Assembly (NCBI GenBank): GCA_903887375.1
Contig: CAISPN010000003.1
Location: 1 to 63,577 of the forward strand
Source of the DNA: an uncultured cyanobacterium
Lineage (GTDB): Bacteria; Cyanobacteriota; Cyanobacteriia; Cyanobacteriales; Microcystaceae
Direction of reading: 5' to 3'
DNA length: 63,577 nt
The translations under genes were made by a program, and so were the position numbers. The notes under the pieces were generated by a model, which did no database searches, was not told the DNA's origin, and saw nothing but the letters and a program-made list of their open reading frames with translations. Shown here piece after piece: positions 37,186 to 45,788 of this stretch (the first letter of the stretch is position 1; every line of letters begins with the position of its first letter).

Positions 37186-38082
37186 TTAATTGGTAGGGCT
37201 ATTTAAAATAGCAAGATAAAAGGATTTTTTAAAATCTAGAGAGAGAAACTTGGCTGATTGATTTTGCCAAGCTTGCCAATGTTGTAAATTGTTTTTCTGC
37301 AAAATATCAGATAGAGTTGGTGTTGTTTTTTTGGAATCTTGCTGCCAAGTCTGTTTTAAAAATTCTCTCAATACAATATTGTCTTGAATATCACCCAAGA
37401 TAGTTTGTACTTGAGTAACTTCTTGTAAATAATATTGATACCCTTGACTGGCTTCTTGCTCGAATAGCTCTAGATTATAGCGAAGTTTTTTAGCTTGTTT
37501 GCGCAGAGCATGGAGGGATAGCTCATATTGCTCTGATTTTTGGCAAGAAGCTGGAAAATACCAAGTAGGATAGAGAAAAAAATTACTAATTTGAGGTAGC
37601 AAGATATCTGGCAGTACAAAATTAATGTCAACTTGATCTATCTGAGTATAGCTAGGATCATCTAGCCATTTTTTTAGCTCTTGTTTTAATTGAATATATA
37701 AATTATCTGAGAAGAGTGTTTTTACCTTTTTATAGCAGTATTGGCGATCTTGTTTGAGTGATTTGAATACTGGATCTAGATGTTTAATTTCCTGATTGGG
37801 AATTTGATCAACTAGGGATTCTATCATTTCGCTCATTACATCTAGATCTCTGAGCTCTCCTAAGATTCGGGAAATTTTACCAACTCTTGCAGCGCTGACT
37901 TTTTTTGGCAATTGCAGCACCAGTCCAAAACAATCTATAGCACTTCTGAGCCTGCGCATACCGACACGCATCTGGTGGACTTGCTCAATGTCTTGATTCG
38001 CTAGAACTCCATTTTCATGTTTGACAATTTTATTGAAGTGCTTACTTATTGCATGATACGCCCATTGAGAGAGAGTATTCAT
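37186..38082 (-). CDS. CHAD-domain protein
   Basis: A 298-residue helical protein with the conserved histidine signature: QVHQMRVGMRRLRSAIDCF near residue 35 and LHALRKQAKKLRYNLELF near 190. The CHAD domain binds inorganic polyphosphate, and members attach to polyphosphate granules. A CYTH domain is often fused or adjacent to CHAD, and one is present in the same window (12943-13407) but not next to it. It stands between purH (57 bases) and the GT41-like gene. Confidence 0.87.
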   Translation of the reverse strand: MNTLSQWAYHAISKHFNKIVKHENGVLANQDIEQVHQMRVGMRRLRSAIDCFGLVLQLPKKVSAARVGKISRILGELRDLDVMSEMIESLVDQIPNQEIKHLDPVFKSLKQDRQYCYKKVKTLFSDNLYIQLKQELKKWLDDPSYTQIDQVDINFVLPDILLPQISNFFLYPTWYFPASCQKSEQYELSLHALRKQAKKLRYNLELFEQEASQGYQYYLQEVTQVQTILGDIQDNIVLREFLKQTWQQDSKKTTPTLSDILQKNNLQHWQAWQNQSAKFLSLDFKKSFYLAILNSPTN

Positions 38083-38129
38083 TGTTTTGATTAATACATA
38101 AATATAGTTTTTATTCTAACATTTGGAAT

Positions 38130-39872
38130 TTACCTACAATACTGCTGCCACATCGCTAGATAGGCCGATTCCATATGTTTGCTGAAGAGTTGAGCATTCC
38201 AAAGGGGCGAATTTTGACGATTTTTAAATAATTTCCAATGCACCGTGGCTCTTAATTGCTCATTTTGGCCAAATCTAACACCCCACTCTATATACTCTTG
38301 GTGGGTATAGGCAATTCCTTCACTGATACCAGCATTGAGCATAAAGCTGTAACTATTGCGCGCAGCAAATTGTTTTCCTACTAAAGTTACCAGGGGTATC
38401 CCCAGCCAAAGCGCTTCAAGGGTAGTTGTTGCTCCATTGTAGGGGTAAGTATCGAGAATTACATCGGCTAAAGAAAGATTAGCTCTATGCATTTCTTCAG
38501 AGGGACTAGCACCCAAAAAGTGTAATCTTTCAGCAGCAATATCTTCTTGCTGGGCTAGTTTAACAAAAAGCTCTTTGATAATTGCAACATCAGCTAAACC
38601 CTTTATTAGAAGAAAACTATTAGGAACTTGTTTTAATATTTGAAGCTGGATTCTAATAATATCTGGATGCCGCTTCATCCCCGTTTGAGAGGTGAAATAG
38701 ACTAGAGCATCTTGGGGAATATTGAGCTGCGCTCTTGAAATATTCGCCGATGCTATTTCAAAACCATCTACCGCTATGTAGGTTTGCGGCAAGAACCATA
38801 GTTGCTCTTGGTAATATTGCTGAGCGTTTTGTTCCACTACGTAGGGATCGACAATGAAGTAATCGATATTGGGTATACCCGTTGCATCTAAGCCTAACCA
38901 GGTTGCTTGAATAGGCGCGCTTTTAAGGGCCATTACAGCGCAGCTCACAGGCCTAGTTAAACTATCTAGGTCGATGAGGATATCAACTTGATCTTGCTGA
39001 ATTTGCTGGGCGATTAAAAGTGGTTCGCTAGGTAAATTGTAATATTTATCCACATTTTGCTTAAACCAAAATTCAGTAATATCATCTTCATTTTGTTCAA
39101 TTACGTATAGATAGATAAAATAATTTTCTCTGTTGTGATACTTAAAAAGCCAGCGCGAAAGCCAGCCAACTGAATTTCTACCCAATGTGCTAGAAAGATA
39201 GCCTATCGTAGGGTATTTTTTCTGTTTTCTTTGCTGCGTAATAGGATACCTAGTAAAACCTAGCAATCTATTTATATGCTTTTCAAAATAGAGAGATATT
39301 TTATTTTGTAGATTACGATTTATTTGAGGGTAATCTTGAATATAGGGAAGTTTTGTAACCAAGCTGACAAACATTTCTTGCACCAGAGGCTCATTTAGAT
39401 CTAACTCTTGGTTGAGCAAGTTGCTAAGATCTTTTATATATAGCTCATTCATTTTCTCCATATTTGACCAATCCCCGAGCTTAAGCATTAGATCAAGTAA
39501 ACGATAATTGGCATAAAGTTTTGCTAATTTAGTTTGAGCTTTTTGCTCAAGTAACTTAATAAATTTAAAGGCATTGTCATAGTCATAATTTAACCAATAG
39601 AATTCAGATAAATTACTGATTATATAAAGATCATCTGGTCTAATTTTTAGAATACTTTCACAGATTGCAATAGCTAGTTTACTATTATTGTATTGATTTG
39701 CTATTGTCAAAATTGATGAAGAAATTTCATCTAAAAGTTTTGGATCATTTTGTAAAACAGTCAAGTTAGATTCTAGGATTTGATTAATCTGAGCTAAATT
39801 TAAATCCTCAACTGTCAACTGCTCTAATTCAAGTCTTACCAAAAGTTCACTAATATTAGATGACCAGTCCAT
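38130..39872 (-). CDS. TPR protein with GT41 (SPINDLY/OGT-like) glycosyltransferase domain
   Basis: A 580-residue protein with a helical TPR-like N-terminal half (about residues 1-200), and a C-terminal GT-B glycosyltransferase of family 41 containing YLSSTLGRNSVGWLSR, VDILIDLDSLTRPVSCAV, YFTSQTGMKRHPDIIRIQLQIL and the sugar-nucleotide loop DTYPYNGATTTLEALWLGIPLVTLVG. Related bacterial enzymes attach sugars such as glucose or GlcNAc to proteins. The target is unknown. It starts 85 bases from the divergent darT gene. Confidence 0.85.
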   Translation of the reverse strand: MDWSSNISELLVRLELEQLTVEDLNLAQINQILESNLTVLQNDPKLLDEISSSILTIANQYNNSKLAIAICESILKIRPDDLYIISNLSEFYWLNYDYDNAFKFIKLLEQKAQTKLAKLYANYRLLDLMLKLGDWSNMEKMNELYIKDLSNLLNQELDLNEPLVQEMFVSLVTKLPYIQDYPQINRNLQNKISLYFEKHINRLLGFTRYPITQQRKQKKYPTIGYLSSTLGRNSVGWLSRWLFKYHNRENYFIYLYVIEQNEDDITEFWFKQNVDKYYNLPSEPLLIAQQIQQDQVDILIDLDSLTRPVSCAVMALKSAPIQATWLGLDATGIPNIDYFIVDPYVVEQNAQQYYQEQLWFLPQTYIAVDGFEIASANISRAQLNIPQDALVYFTSQTGMKRHPDIIRIQLQILKQVPNSFLLIKGLADVAIIKELFVKLAQQEDIAAERLHFLGASPSEEMHRANLSLADVILDTYPYNGATTTLEALWLGIPLVTLVGKQFAARNSYSFMLNAGISEGIAYTHQEYIEWGVRFGQNEQLRATVHWKLFKNRQNSPLWNAQLFSKHMESAYLAMWQQYCR

Positions 39873-39956
39873 ACACTAAATCTTGGTTTGAATTGTTTAA
39901 GAAACTGCTAAACTTAAATAAAAAAGTATCATCTCATATAGCCTCATGATCACAAA

Positions 39957-40580
39957 ATGCAAATCATCAGACAATATCAAATAGATGTATTATTCCATAT
40001 TACCAAACTGAGTAATCTCAAGCGTATTCTCGAATATGGTTTACTTTGCCATAAAAAGGCACATAACAAAATTAATAGACATATCTTTGACTTGTCGGTC
40101 TCGGATATCTCAGATCAAGATGTTCAAAAAATCAGAAAAGATAAACTTCTCAATCAAAAATCACTGCATGAGTATGTATGTCTTTACTTAAATCCGAAAA
40201 ACCCCATGCTTCTCAAAAGAAAACAATGGCAACAGGAGCTAATCATTCTTGGTATTGATTCTGAGCTGTTGACCGCTGAAGGAGTATATTTTTCTAATGG
40301 CAACGCTGCGGCCTATAATACAGAATTTTATAATGATCTAGAATGCCTTGCTCTAATCGATTGGCATATTTTGCGCAGTGAGCAAAGCTGGGCTGAACAT
40401 CCTGATGGCAAAAGAATCAAATGCGCTGAGGTATTAGTTCCTTTTACAGTATCGCCAGAGAAGATAAAACAAATATTCTGCTATAATACTAAACAAGTTC
40501 AAATCATTGAGCAAATCCTCCAGGAGCTTGATGATGAAAAACTTATCTCCTTGGAAGTAAATAAGAATTTGTTCTTTTAG
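39957..40580 (+). CDS. darT: DarT-type DNA ADP-ribosyltransferase toxin
   Basis: A 207-residue protein of the DarT (DUF4433) family, which ADP-ribosylates single-stranded DNA, usually on thymidine, with NAD+. The start LFHITKLSNLKRILEYGLLCHKK is the H-x-T...L-x-x-I-x-x-x-G-L NAD-binding region. The YVCLYLNPKNPML segment follows, and the late RIKCAEVLVP contains the likely catalytic Glu. It lies 11 bases before the macrodomain gene, the standard DarTG arrangement. ATG 39957 has no evident Shine-Dalgarno, so translation may be weak, as is common for toxins. Confidence 0.88.
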   Translation: MQIIRQYQIDVLFHITKLSNLKRILEYGLLCHKKAHNKINRHIFDLSVSDISDQDVQKIRKDKLLNQKSLHEYVCLYLNPKNPMLLKRKQWQQELIILGIDSELLTAEGVYFSNGNAAAYNTEFYNDLECLALIDWHILRSEQSWAEHPDGKRIKCAEVLVPFTVSPEKIKQIFCYNTKQVQIIEQILQELDDEKLISLEVNKNLFF

Positions 40581-40591
40581 CCTTCATTAGT

Positions 40592-41536
40592 ATGGTTGAA
40601 TATAGCCAAAGTAATGTTTTTGATGTCTCGGCCCAGACTATGGTCAACACTGTAAATTGTTTTGGGGTCATGGGCGCTGGTTTAGCTTTAGAATTCAAAG
40701 CTCGCTATCCCAAAATGTACGAAGAATACGCGAGGCTATGTAGAAAACAAGAGGTGAAAGTTGGTCATCTCTGTCTCCATCAAGTAGATGAAAAAGACAA
40801 GATTATTAATTTTCCAACCAAGAAACATTGGAAATATCCTTCAAAAATAGAATGGATAGAAACAGGTCTACAATATTTTTTAGATAATTACCAAAAATGG
40901 GAAATTGAATCAGTTGCCTTTCCCAAGTTGGGCTGTGATCTTGGGGGCTTAGATTGGTCAGATGTCGACAAACTTATGAACTTTTACCTCTCACAAATTG
41001 AGGATATTAAAGTCATTATTTGTCTAGATGAAGCTGAAGATCAAGGAATAGTAGCAAAGATGCTTGAAATGATCAACGATCCCCAATGCTGGCAAGATCA
41101 AATCAAACCTAATTATCATCAAAAGCTGCAACAATCTTTACCAATTAAGCGATTTAAAGATTTACAGCGATATTTTAAATCAAATGATTATATAAATATA
41201 TTTAATAAATTACATGAATTAGCATCTGAGGAAAAAATTTCTCTTAGTCCTAGCCAGGCAAGGCTAATGATAGTTAATATACTTCAAGAGCTAGATATTT
41301 CAAATGAAAAGATGGTTGAGCTAACCTGGGGTGATATTGTATTTGATGATCTTTGGTATTGTATTAAATTTCAAGAAGATAATCCTGTACATATTCCCTC
41401 AGAAAAATGGAGCATATTGAGACAAATTAAGGGTAATTCCAAAGAATCTAGCTTTTTGCTACATGATCTCAAAGATCCTCAAAAACCAATCAAAATTTCT
41501 ACTTTAAAAAAATTGCTTGCACACTCTACTGCCTGA
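40592..41536 (+). CDS. darG: DarG-type antitoxin with macrodomain (DNA ADP-ribose hydrolase)
   Basis: A 314-residue protein. Residues about 1-150 form a macrodomain: NTVNCFGVMGAGLALEFKARYP (ADP-ribose-binding loop 1), GHLCLH, INFPTKKHWKYPSK and AFPKLGCDLGGLDW (loop 2) match DarG, which removes ADP-ribose from DNA. The C-terminal 160 residues are helical, fitting the domain that binds and blocks DarT directly. It is cotranscribed with darT. An 8-bp inverted repeat overlaps the gene's 3' end. Confidence 0.88.
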   Translation: MVEYSQSNVFDVSAQTMVNTVNCFGVMGAGLALEFKARYPKMYEEYARLCRKQEVKVGHLCLHQVDEKDKIINFPTKKHWKYPSKIEWIETGLQYFLDNYQKWEIESVAFPKLGCDLGGLDWSDVDKLMNFYLSQIEDIKVIICLDEAEDQGIVAKMLEMINDPQCWQDQIKPNYHQKLQQSLPIKRFKDLQRYFKSNDYINIFNKLHELASEEKISLSPSQARLMIVNILQELDISNEKMVELTWGDIVFDDLWYCIKFQEDNPVHIPSEKWSILRQIKGNSKESSFLLHDLKDPQKPIKISTLKKLLAHSTA

Positions 41537-41555
41537 TTCATACCAAACAGTAGAG
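41524..41555. terminator. Possible hairpin between convergent darG and SH3 gene
   Basis: CTCTACTG (41524-41531) and CAGTAGAG (41548-41555) form a perfect 8-bp stem with a 16-base loop, overlapping the darG stop. No T run follows on either strand, so efficient intrinsic termination is doubtful. It could act as a weak or bidirectional end point. Confidence 0.35.
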
Positions 41556-41565
41556 CGCATTGATA

Positions 41566-42219
41566 TTAGACTACTTGTCTTCTAACATGGCGAGAAGGAA
41601 TCCAGCCACCATCTTTTAACTGAGTCCAGTCATTATCATGATTACCAGAGAGTAATACACTTTGTCCATGATCTAGATGGCCAATCACCATAGATGAAGA
41701 GTTGGGTTGTGCATGAATATCGACTCTATTGCCATCGGTTTCAACTAAGCCATGGTACTCTCTAACATCCAAATCAGTATCATAACTAGCTGCAACAGGA
41801 CGTTCTTTTTTGCCCAAAAATAGGAAGGGGATAGCTAGTAAAGGAAGCAGGAGCAACCATTTCCAGGGGAACCCTTTATGCTCTTCAGTTTTGGTTTCTA
41901 CAACTGGGCTAGGTGTAGTAGCAGTAGCAACTTTATCTTCACCGATAGCAGCTCCGGCAGTCTTGCTATATCCACAAGTCAATTTGGCAGGATGTCCATC
42001 CTTGCTGAGGGTAAGAACAACATTGGCTCCATCTGTACCTTTAGGAGTGATCGAAACTATGTTCTCAACTTTGAATCCCTTATCAACAGCAGACTTTTTA
42101 CAAGCTTCTTTGGCTGTGTTAGTTAATTCAGCAGATAGGGTCTGAGCATGGGCTACTTGGCTCAAGGAAAGAGCGCTGCCTAGTAGTAGGGGAAAGACCA
42201 GTAATGTTTTATTTTTCAT
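41566..42219 (-). CDS. Secreted protein with membrane anchor and C-terminal SH3-like domain
   Basis: A 217-residue protein. Residues 1-25 are a signal peptide ending AHAQ. A small folded part with two Cys (ACKKSAVDKGF and LTCGYSKTAGA) follows. Then comes a Thr/Pro-rich linker, a hydrophobic segment WLLLLPLLAIPFLFLG near 125-140 and a bacterial SH3-type domain (VDIHAQPNSSSMVIGHLDHGQSVLLSGNHDNDWTQLKDGGWIPSRHV). SH3b domains typically bind cell wall peptides. Role unknown. The upstream region carries a nested palindrome at 42255-42299. Confidence 0.75.
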   Translation of the reverse strand: MKNKTLLVFPLLLGSALSLSQVAHAQTLSAELTNTAKEACKKSAVDKGFKVENIVSITPKGTDGANVVLTLSKDGHPAKLTCGYSKTAGAAIGEDKVATATTPSPVVETKTEEHKGFPWKWLLLLPLLAIPFLFLGKKERPVAASYDTDLDVREYHGLVETDGNRVDIHAQPNSSSMVIGHLDHGQSVLLSGNHDNDWTQLKDGGWIPSRHVRRQVV

Positions 42220-42254
42220 CTTTTTAATTCAATTAGTCAAATCAGAAACTTTCA

Positions 42255-42299
42255 TCTTAAAATATACATTCAAATGTAATAAATTGCATTATTTTAAGA
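42255..42299. promoter_or_regulatory. Nested palindromes upstream of the SH3 gene
   Basis: TCTTAAAATA (42255-42264) and TATTTTAAGA (42290-42299) are perfect 10-bp inverted repeats. Inside them TACATT-CA-AATGTA (42265-42278) is another perfect 6-bp inverted repeat. The block lies 36 bases upstream of the SH3 gene start and downstream of the arsenic operon. It may be an operator or the end of the ars transcript. Confidence 0.4.
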
Positions 42300-42367
42300 A
42301 ATTAGTTAATCTATATAGTCTTTATTTCTCAGGCAAGTGATCTAGAAATACTCGAAGCTTATTTGTA

Positions 42368-42871
42368 CTAATTAAGCCTAGCATTATTTTTGGGGACATA
42401 TCTGTACTCATCTGCTAATTCTTTTAGAAAAGATATTTGAGCCTCTCTAAGATCTACATCAGGGTTAGCACTCAAAATGAGTTGCATAGCTTCTTGATAA
42501 GAGGAACCTGACTGAATTAAATAAGCTGCCAACATTGTTCCTGTCCGCCGTCTTCCGCTGGTGCAATGAATAGCTACTGCCTTTGCTAGATTATTTTGCT
42601 CTTCAATAAAATCTCTTAGTTCTCTAATTTGTTCTGGAGTTGGGGCACTGCCTCCCTTGGTAGGAGACCAGAGATGAGAAAGACCTATCTGCTTATATAA
42701 ATCTATATTTGAGGGATCGTCCATTACAGAGACAATAGCCCCAATTCCCATATTTTGTAGCTCAGGTATTTCTTCTGCTAAAGGTTTACGGACTCCTGCT
42801 AATTTATTGGGAATTACCCACCAGAGATTATCGGAAATTGACTGAATTGTATTTAGGGGTGAGTCTGTCAT
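42368..42871 (-). CDS. Dual-specificity/tyrosine phosphatase-like protein in the arsenic operon
   Basis: A 167-residue phosphatase with the C-x5-R loop HCTSGRRRTG (Cys103, Arg109). Its fold type is the dual-specificity protein tyrosine phosphatase family (VSVMDDPSNIDLY upstream and AYLIQSGSSYQEAMQLIL after). The natural substrate is unknown. Its ATG overlaps the arsC stop by four bases (42868-42871), so it is translationally coupled to arsC and presumably induced with it. Whether it contributes to arsenic resistance or to a secondary phosphate response is not known. Confidence 0.82.
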   Translation of the reverse strand: MTDSPLNTIQSISDNLWWVIPNKLAGVRKPLAEEIPELQNMGIGAIVSVMDDPSNIDLYKQIGLSHLWSPTKGGSAPTPEQIRELRDFIEEQNNLAKAVAIHCTSGRRRTGTMLAAYLIQSGSSYQEAMQLILSANPDVDLREAQISFLKELADEYRYVPKNNARLN

Positions 42872-43272
42872 AACTTCTCCTTAAAAAAAGATTCAACTAA
42901 TTTAGTGACTCTCTCTCTAATCTCTTCTCGGACTCTAGGAAAGATTTCTGGTTGTTCAGCAGGGTCATCTAGTTGCCAATCTTCAAATATATCTCTAGTT
43001 ACCCATTCAGGGGGTAAATTTACGCCACAACCACAGAGGGAGATAACGACATCAAAATCTTCTGGATTGAAATCTTTTAGGGCTTTAGAGGTTTGTCTAC
43101 TAATATCAATTCCAATTTCCTTCATAGTAGCAATGGCTTCTGGGCGCACGGAACTTGCTTCTAGTCCAGAACTTGTTACCTCAATAACTCCATCCCCTAA
43201 GTGCTTGGCAAAACCTTCTGCCATTTGAGAACGGGCAGAATTCTTTTTACAGACAAACATGATACGCTTCAT
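42868..43272 (-). CDS. arsC: Arsenate reductase (LMW-PTP-like ArsC)
   Basis: A 134-residue enzyme reducing arsenate to arsenite. The phosphatase-type loop VCKKNSARSQMAEGF holds the nucleophile Cys8, and Cys80 and Cys82 (VISLCGCGVNLPPEW) complete the relay. This spacing matches the Synechocystis enzyme, which uses glutathione/glutaredoxin, and glutaredoxin and glutathione synthetase genes are elsewhere in this window. It lies 33 bases after the efflux gene and overlaps the phosphatase by 4 bases. Confidence 0.93.
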   Translation of the reverse strand: MKRIMFVCKKNSARSQMAEGFAKHLGDGVIEVTSSGLEASSVRPEAIATMKEIGIDISRQTSKALKDFNPEDFDVVISLCGCGVNLPPEWVTRDIFEDWQLDDPAEQPEIFPRVREEIRERVTKLVESFFKEKL

Positions 43273-43305
43273 AGTTAAAATTCTCCAAAGTTATAATGTC
43301 CTTGA

Positions 43306-44355
43306 TTAAGGCGTTGTGAAATATCGTTTTTCAAACCAAAATGCCACATTGACCAAGCCAATTAAAGCTGGTACTTCTATCAATGGACCAATCACTGCGG
43401 CAAATGCGGCACCAGAGTTAATGCCAAATACAGATACAGCTACAGCAATTGCCAATTCAAAGTTATTTCCCGCTGCTGTAAAGGCAACACTGGCAGCTTT
43501 AGAGTAGTCTGCTTTTATTCTCCACGCCATGTAAAAGCTGCTAAAAAACATGATTATAAAATAGATAATCAAAGGAATCGCTATACGGACTACATCAAAA
43601 GGGATCTGGACAATTAATTTTCCCTTAAGACTGAACATAACAACGATTGTAAAGAGTAAAGCTATCAGAGTTATAGGACTAATTTTAGGGACAAATTCTT
43701 GATGATACCAAATTCTGCCTTTGGCTTTAACTAGAAAAAACCTTGTAAGATAGCCAGCAATAAAAGGAATACCCAAATAGATAAAGACACTTTTGGCAAT
43801 TTCAGCAATGCTCACATCTACCACAGTACTCTTTAGTCCAAATAGAGGAGGCAAAACTGTAATAAAAAACCAAGCAAAGGGACTATAGAAAATAACCTGA
43901 AAGATACTATTAAAGGCAACTAGTCCAGCGGTATATTCAGTATTACCTCTAGCTAAATCGCTCCAGACAACGACCATAGCAATACAACGAGCTAAGCCAA
44001 TTAAGATTAGTCCTATCATGTATGATGGGTAGTCGCGCAATAAGGTAATTGCCAGGAGAAACATGACAACCGGACCAATAACCCAATTTTGCAGCAAGGA
44101 AATTCCTAGTATCTTGCTGTTGCTAAAAACATCTCCTAATTCTTCATAGCGCACTTTAGCTAAAGGTGGATACATCATCAAAATCAAGCCAATTGCTATT
44201 GGAATATTAGTTGTCCCTATCTGAAACTGGTTAATTATCTCATCAATAGCTGGGAAAAAGTAGCCAATAGCTACCCCAATGACCATTGCCAGAAAAATCC
44301 ACAAAGTCAGGAAACGATCTAAAAATGAGAGCCTATTTAGTGCATTTGTGACCAT
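43306..44355 (-). CDS. acr3: Arsenite efflux permease (ACR3 family)
   Basis: A 349-residue carrier with about ten membrane segments, of the ACR3 (bile/arsenite/riboflavin) family: [25 protein letters not shown] at the start, [31 protein letters not shown], where the Cys is the conserved arsenite-relevant residue, and [18 protein letters not shown]. Expels arsenite from the cell. It follows arsR by about 100 bases, a gap that includes an ArsR-type operator, so it likely has its own arsenic-inducible promoter. Confidence 0.95.
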   Translation of the reverse strand: MVTNALNRLSFLDRFLTLWIFLAMVIGVAIGYFFPAIDEIINQFQIGTTNIPIAIGLILMMYPPLAKVRYEELGDVFSNSKILGISLLQNWVIGPVVMFLLAITLLRDYPSYMIGLILIGLARCIAMVVVWSDLARGNTEYTAGLVAFNSIFQVIFYSPFAWFFITVLPPLFGLKSTVVDVSIAEIAKSVFIYLGIPFIAGYLTRFFLVKAKGRIWYHQEFVPKISPITLIALLFTIVVMFSLKGKLIVQIPFDVVRIAIPLIIYFIIMFFSSFYMAWRIKADYSKAASVAFTAAGNNFELAIAVAVSVFGINSGAAFAAVIGPLIEVPALIGLVNVAFWFEKRYFTTP

Positions 44356-44440
44356 ACAAGTATTGATAGTATTTAATTACTAATATTTCATTAGAGTTAG
44401 AAGTTGCTTGTTTATACAGAATATCTTATTTGTGCATTAA

Positions 44441-44456
44441 ATCAAAAAAAATTGAT
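44441..44456. promoter_or_regulatory. ArsR operator upstream of acr3
   Basis: ATCAA-N6-TTGAT at 44441-44456, an exact match to the inverted repeat I recall as the ArsR target in the Synechocystis arsBHC promoter. It lies between arsR and acr3, about 86 bases before the acr3 start, well placed for control of the efflux, reductase and phosphatase genes. Confidence 0.7.
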
Positions 44457-44459
44457 GGA

Positions 44460-44789
44460 TTAAGTTTTATCTTCACAGACACGAGGAGGAAGAATCGGGC
44501 TGCAACGCCGGAATTGGGCTAAATACTCTTCTAAAACAATTAATTGAGCTAAGTTAAGCCTATAGTAAGCCCAGCGTCCTTCTTGTGTAGATTGGACTAT
44601 CTGAGCTTCTTTTAGGACTTTAAGGTGAAATGAGAGCTTGGATTGATTTATTTTAAGTGCCTCGCTGAGATCACAAACACAAAGCTCTTGAGAGCGCAGC
44701 AACTCTAAAACCTGAAGTCGGATAGGATCTGATAGAGCATGAAAACTAGAATCAAGATTTGTTGATGAGGTAAGAGCAGTTGATTTCAT
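44460..44789 (-). CDS. arsR: ArsR-family arsenic-responsive repressor
   Basis: A 109-residue winged-helix repressor from ATG 44789 (MKSTALTSSTNLD). The metal site ELCVCDLSEAL (Cys37 and Cys39) lies in the recognition helix as in ArsR proteins. The HTH reads SKLSFHLKVLKEAQIVQ. Two further cysteines (RRCSPILPPRVCEDKT) sit near the C-terminus, resembling cyanobacterial ArsR. Binding arsenite or antimonite releases it from DNA. A TTG one codon upstream is not needed. Confidence 0.93.
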   Translation of the reverse strand: MKSTALTSSTNLDSSFHALSDPIRLQVLELLRSQELCVCDLSEALKINQSKLSFHLKVLKEAQIVQSTQEGRWAYYRLNLAQLIVLEEYLAQFRRCSPILPPRVCEDKT

Positions 44790-44803
44790 CAAGATTTATT
44801 GAA
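44788..44803. promoter_or_regulatory. Possible second ArsR site over the arsR start
   Basis: ATCAA (44788-44792), 6 bases, TTGAA (44799-44803): one mismatch from ATCAA-N6-TTGAT. It overlaps the arsR start codon, where a bound repressor would block its own gene, so autoregulation is plausible. Confidence 0.45.
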
Positions 44804-45007
44804 ATGTTATTCTATGCTAACTATATCAGGGACAAGTCTGAGATGACTATTGACTTACAACCCGCGAAATCTTCTGTTCAACAGTAGTTAAAATTTCATA
44901 TTGAGAATTGCTGTTTTCTGGGTATTCTTTGCAAACGCTAGCACCTAATGGGTTAGGATTATTGAGAGACTTAAATATATTCTCGAAGCGAACTAAAATA
45001 TCAAGGC

Positions 45008-45376
45008 ATGTTTATGAGTGAAGAAAAGAAAAGTAGTGACAAGACACTAGATGCTATGCGCCATTTCTCTGAACAATATGCTAAGCGTACTGGCACTTTC
45101 TTTTGTAGTGATTTGTCTGTAACTGCTGTTGTAATAGAAGGACTAGCTAAACATAAAGAACAATTAGGCGCTCCCTTATGTCCCTGTCGACACTATGAAG
45201 ATAAAGAGGCGGAAGTCAAGGCAACCTTTTGGAACTGTCCTTGTGTACCAATGCGCGAACGGAAAGAATGCCATTGTATGCTCTTTGTGACAGAGGATAA
45301 CCCATTTGTTGGAGAGGAACAACACATTACTCTAGACTACATTAAAGAAGTATCAGAGAATATCCGAAAGTCCTAA
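45008..45376 (+). CDS. ftrC: Ferredoxin-thioredoxin reductase, catalytic (beta) chain
   Basis: A 122-residue protein from ATG 45008. It carries the seven-cysteine pattern of the 4Fe-4S and active-site disulfide: FFCSDL, PLCPCRHYED, NCPCVPMRERKECHCMLFV. It passes electrons from ferredoxin to thioredoxin, linking light to enzyme regulation. A second ATG at 45014 is possible. It is followed 14 bases later by the DUF309 gene. The upstream 218 bases, shared with arsR, contain no other gene. Confidence 0.97.
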   Translation: MFMSEEKKSSDKTLDAMRHFSEQYAKRTGTFFCSDLSVTAVVIEGLAKHKEQLGAPLCPCRHYEDKEAEVKATFWNCPCVPMRERKECHCMLFVTEDNPFVGEEQHITLDYIKEVSENIRKS

Positions 45377-45390
45377 GACTAGAGGCAAAA

Positions 45391-45765
45391 TTGGTATTAC
45401 CGAACATATTCTGGCAAGGAATTGAGCAATTCAATCAACGCCAGTTCTATTATTGTCATGACACATTAGAGTCTATCTGGCTAGAATCGTCAGAACCTGA
45501 TAAGACTTTCTATCAAAGCATCTTACAGATTGCTGTTGGCTGTTACCATCTAGAAAGATCAAACTGGAAAGGAGCTGTTACTCTATTGGGTGAAGGGATC
45601 AAAAAATTAAGAGATTATCAACCTTCCTATGAAGGGGTTGAGGTATGTGAGCTTTTGGACAGTAGTTTTCTACTACTTAAGGAGATTCAACGAATCAAGC
45701 CAGAAGATTTAGCTAAGCATTATCCAATTCTGGCAAGCCATATACCAACAATCGGGAAAATTTAG
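45391..45765 (+). CDS. DUF309-family protein
   Basis: A 124-residue helical protein of the DUF309 family: FWQGIEQFNQRQFYYCHDTLESIW, then YQSILQIAVGCYHLERSNWKGAVTLLGEGIKKL. The E-x-F-N and CH-x-x-LE motifs are conserved. Function unknown. The start is a TTG at 45391, because no ATG or GTG precedes the conserved region. It lies between ftrC and the lpt genes. Confidence 0.85.
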   Translation: MVLPNIFWQGIEQFNQRQFYYCHDTLESIWLESSEPDKTFYQSILQIAVGCYHLERSNWKGAVTLLGEGIKKLRDYQPSYEGVEVCELLDSSFLLLKEIQRIKPEDLAKHYPILASHIPTIGKI

Positions 45766-45788
45766 ATTAATATTCTAGACATACAAGA

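Noticed and set aside
44793-45007. Possible small RNA or tRNA between arsR and ftrC
   Set aside because: No tRNA-like arms or Yfr1-type motif seen; it holds the divergent promoters.
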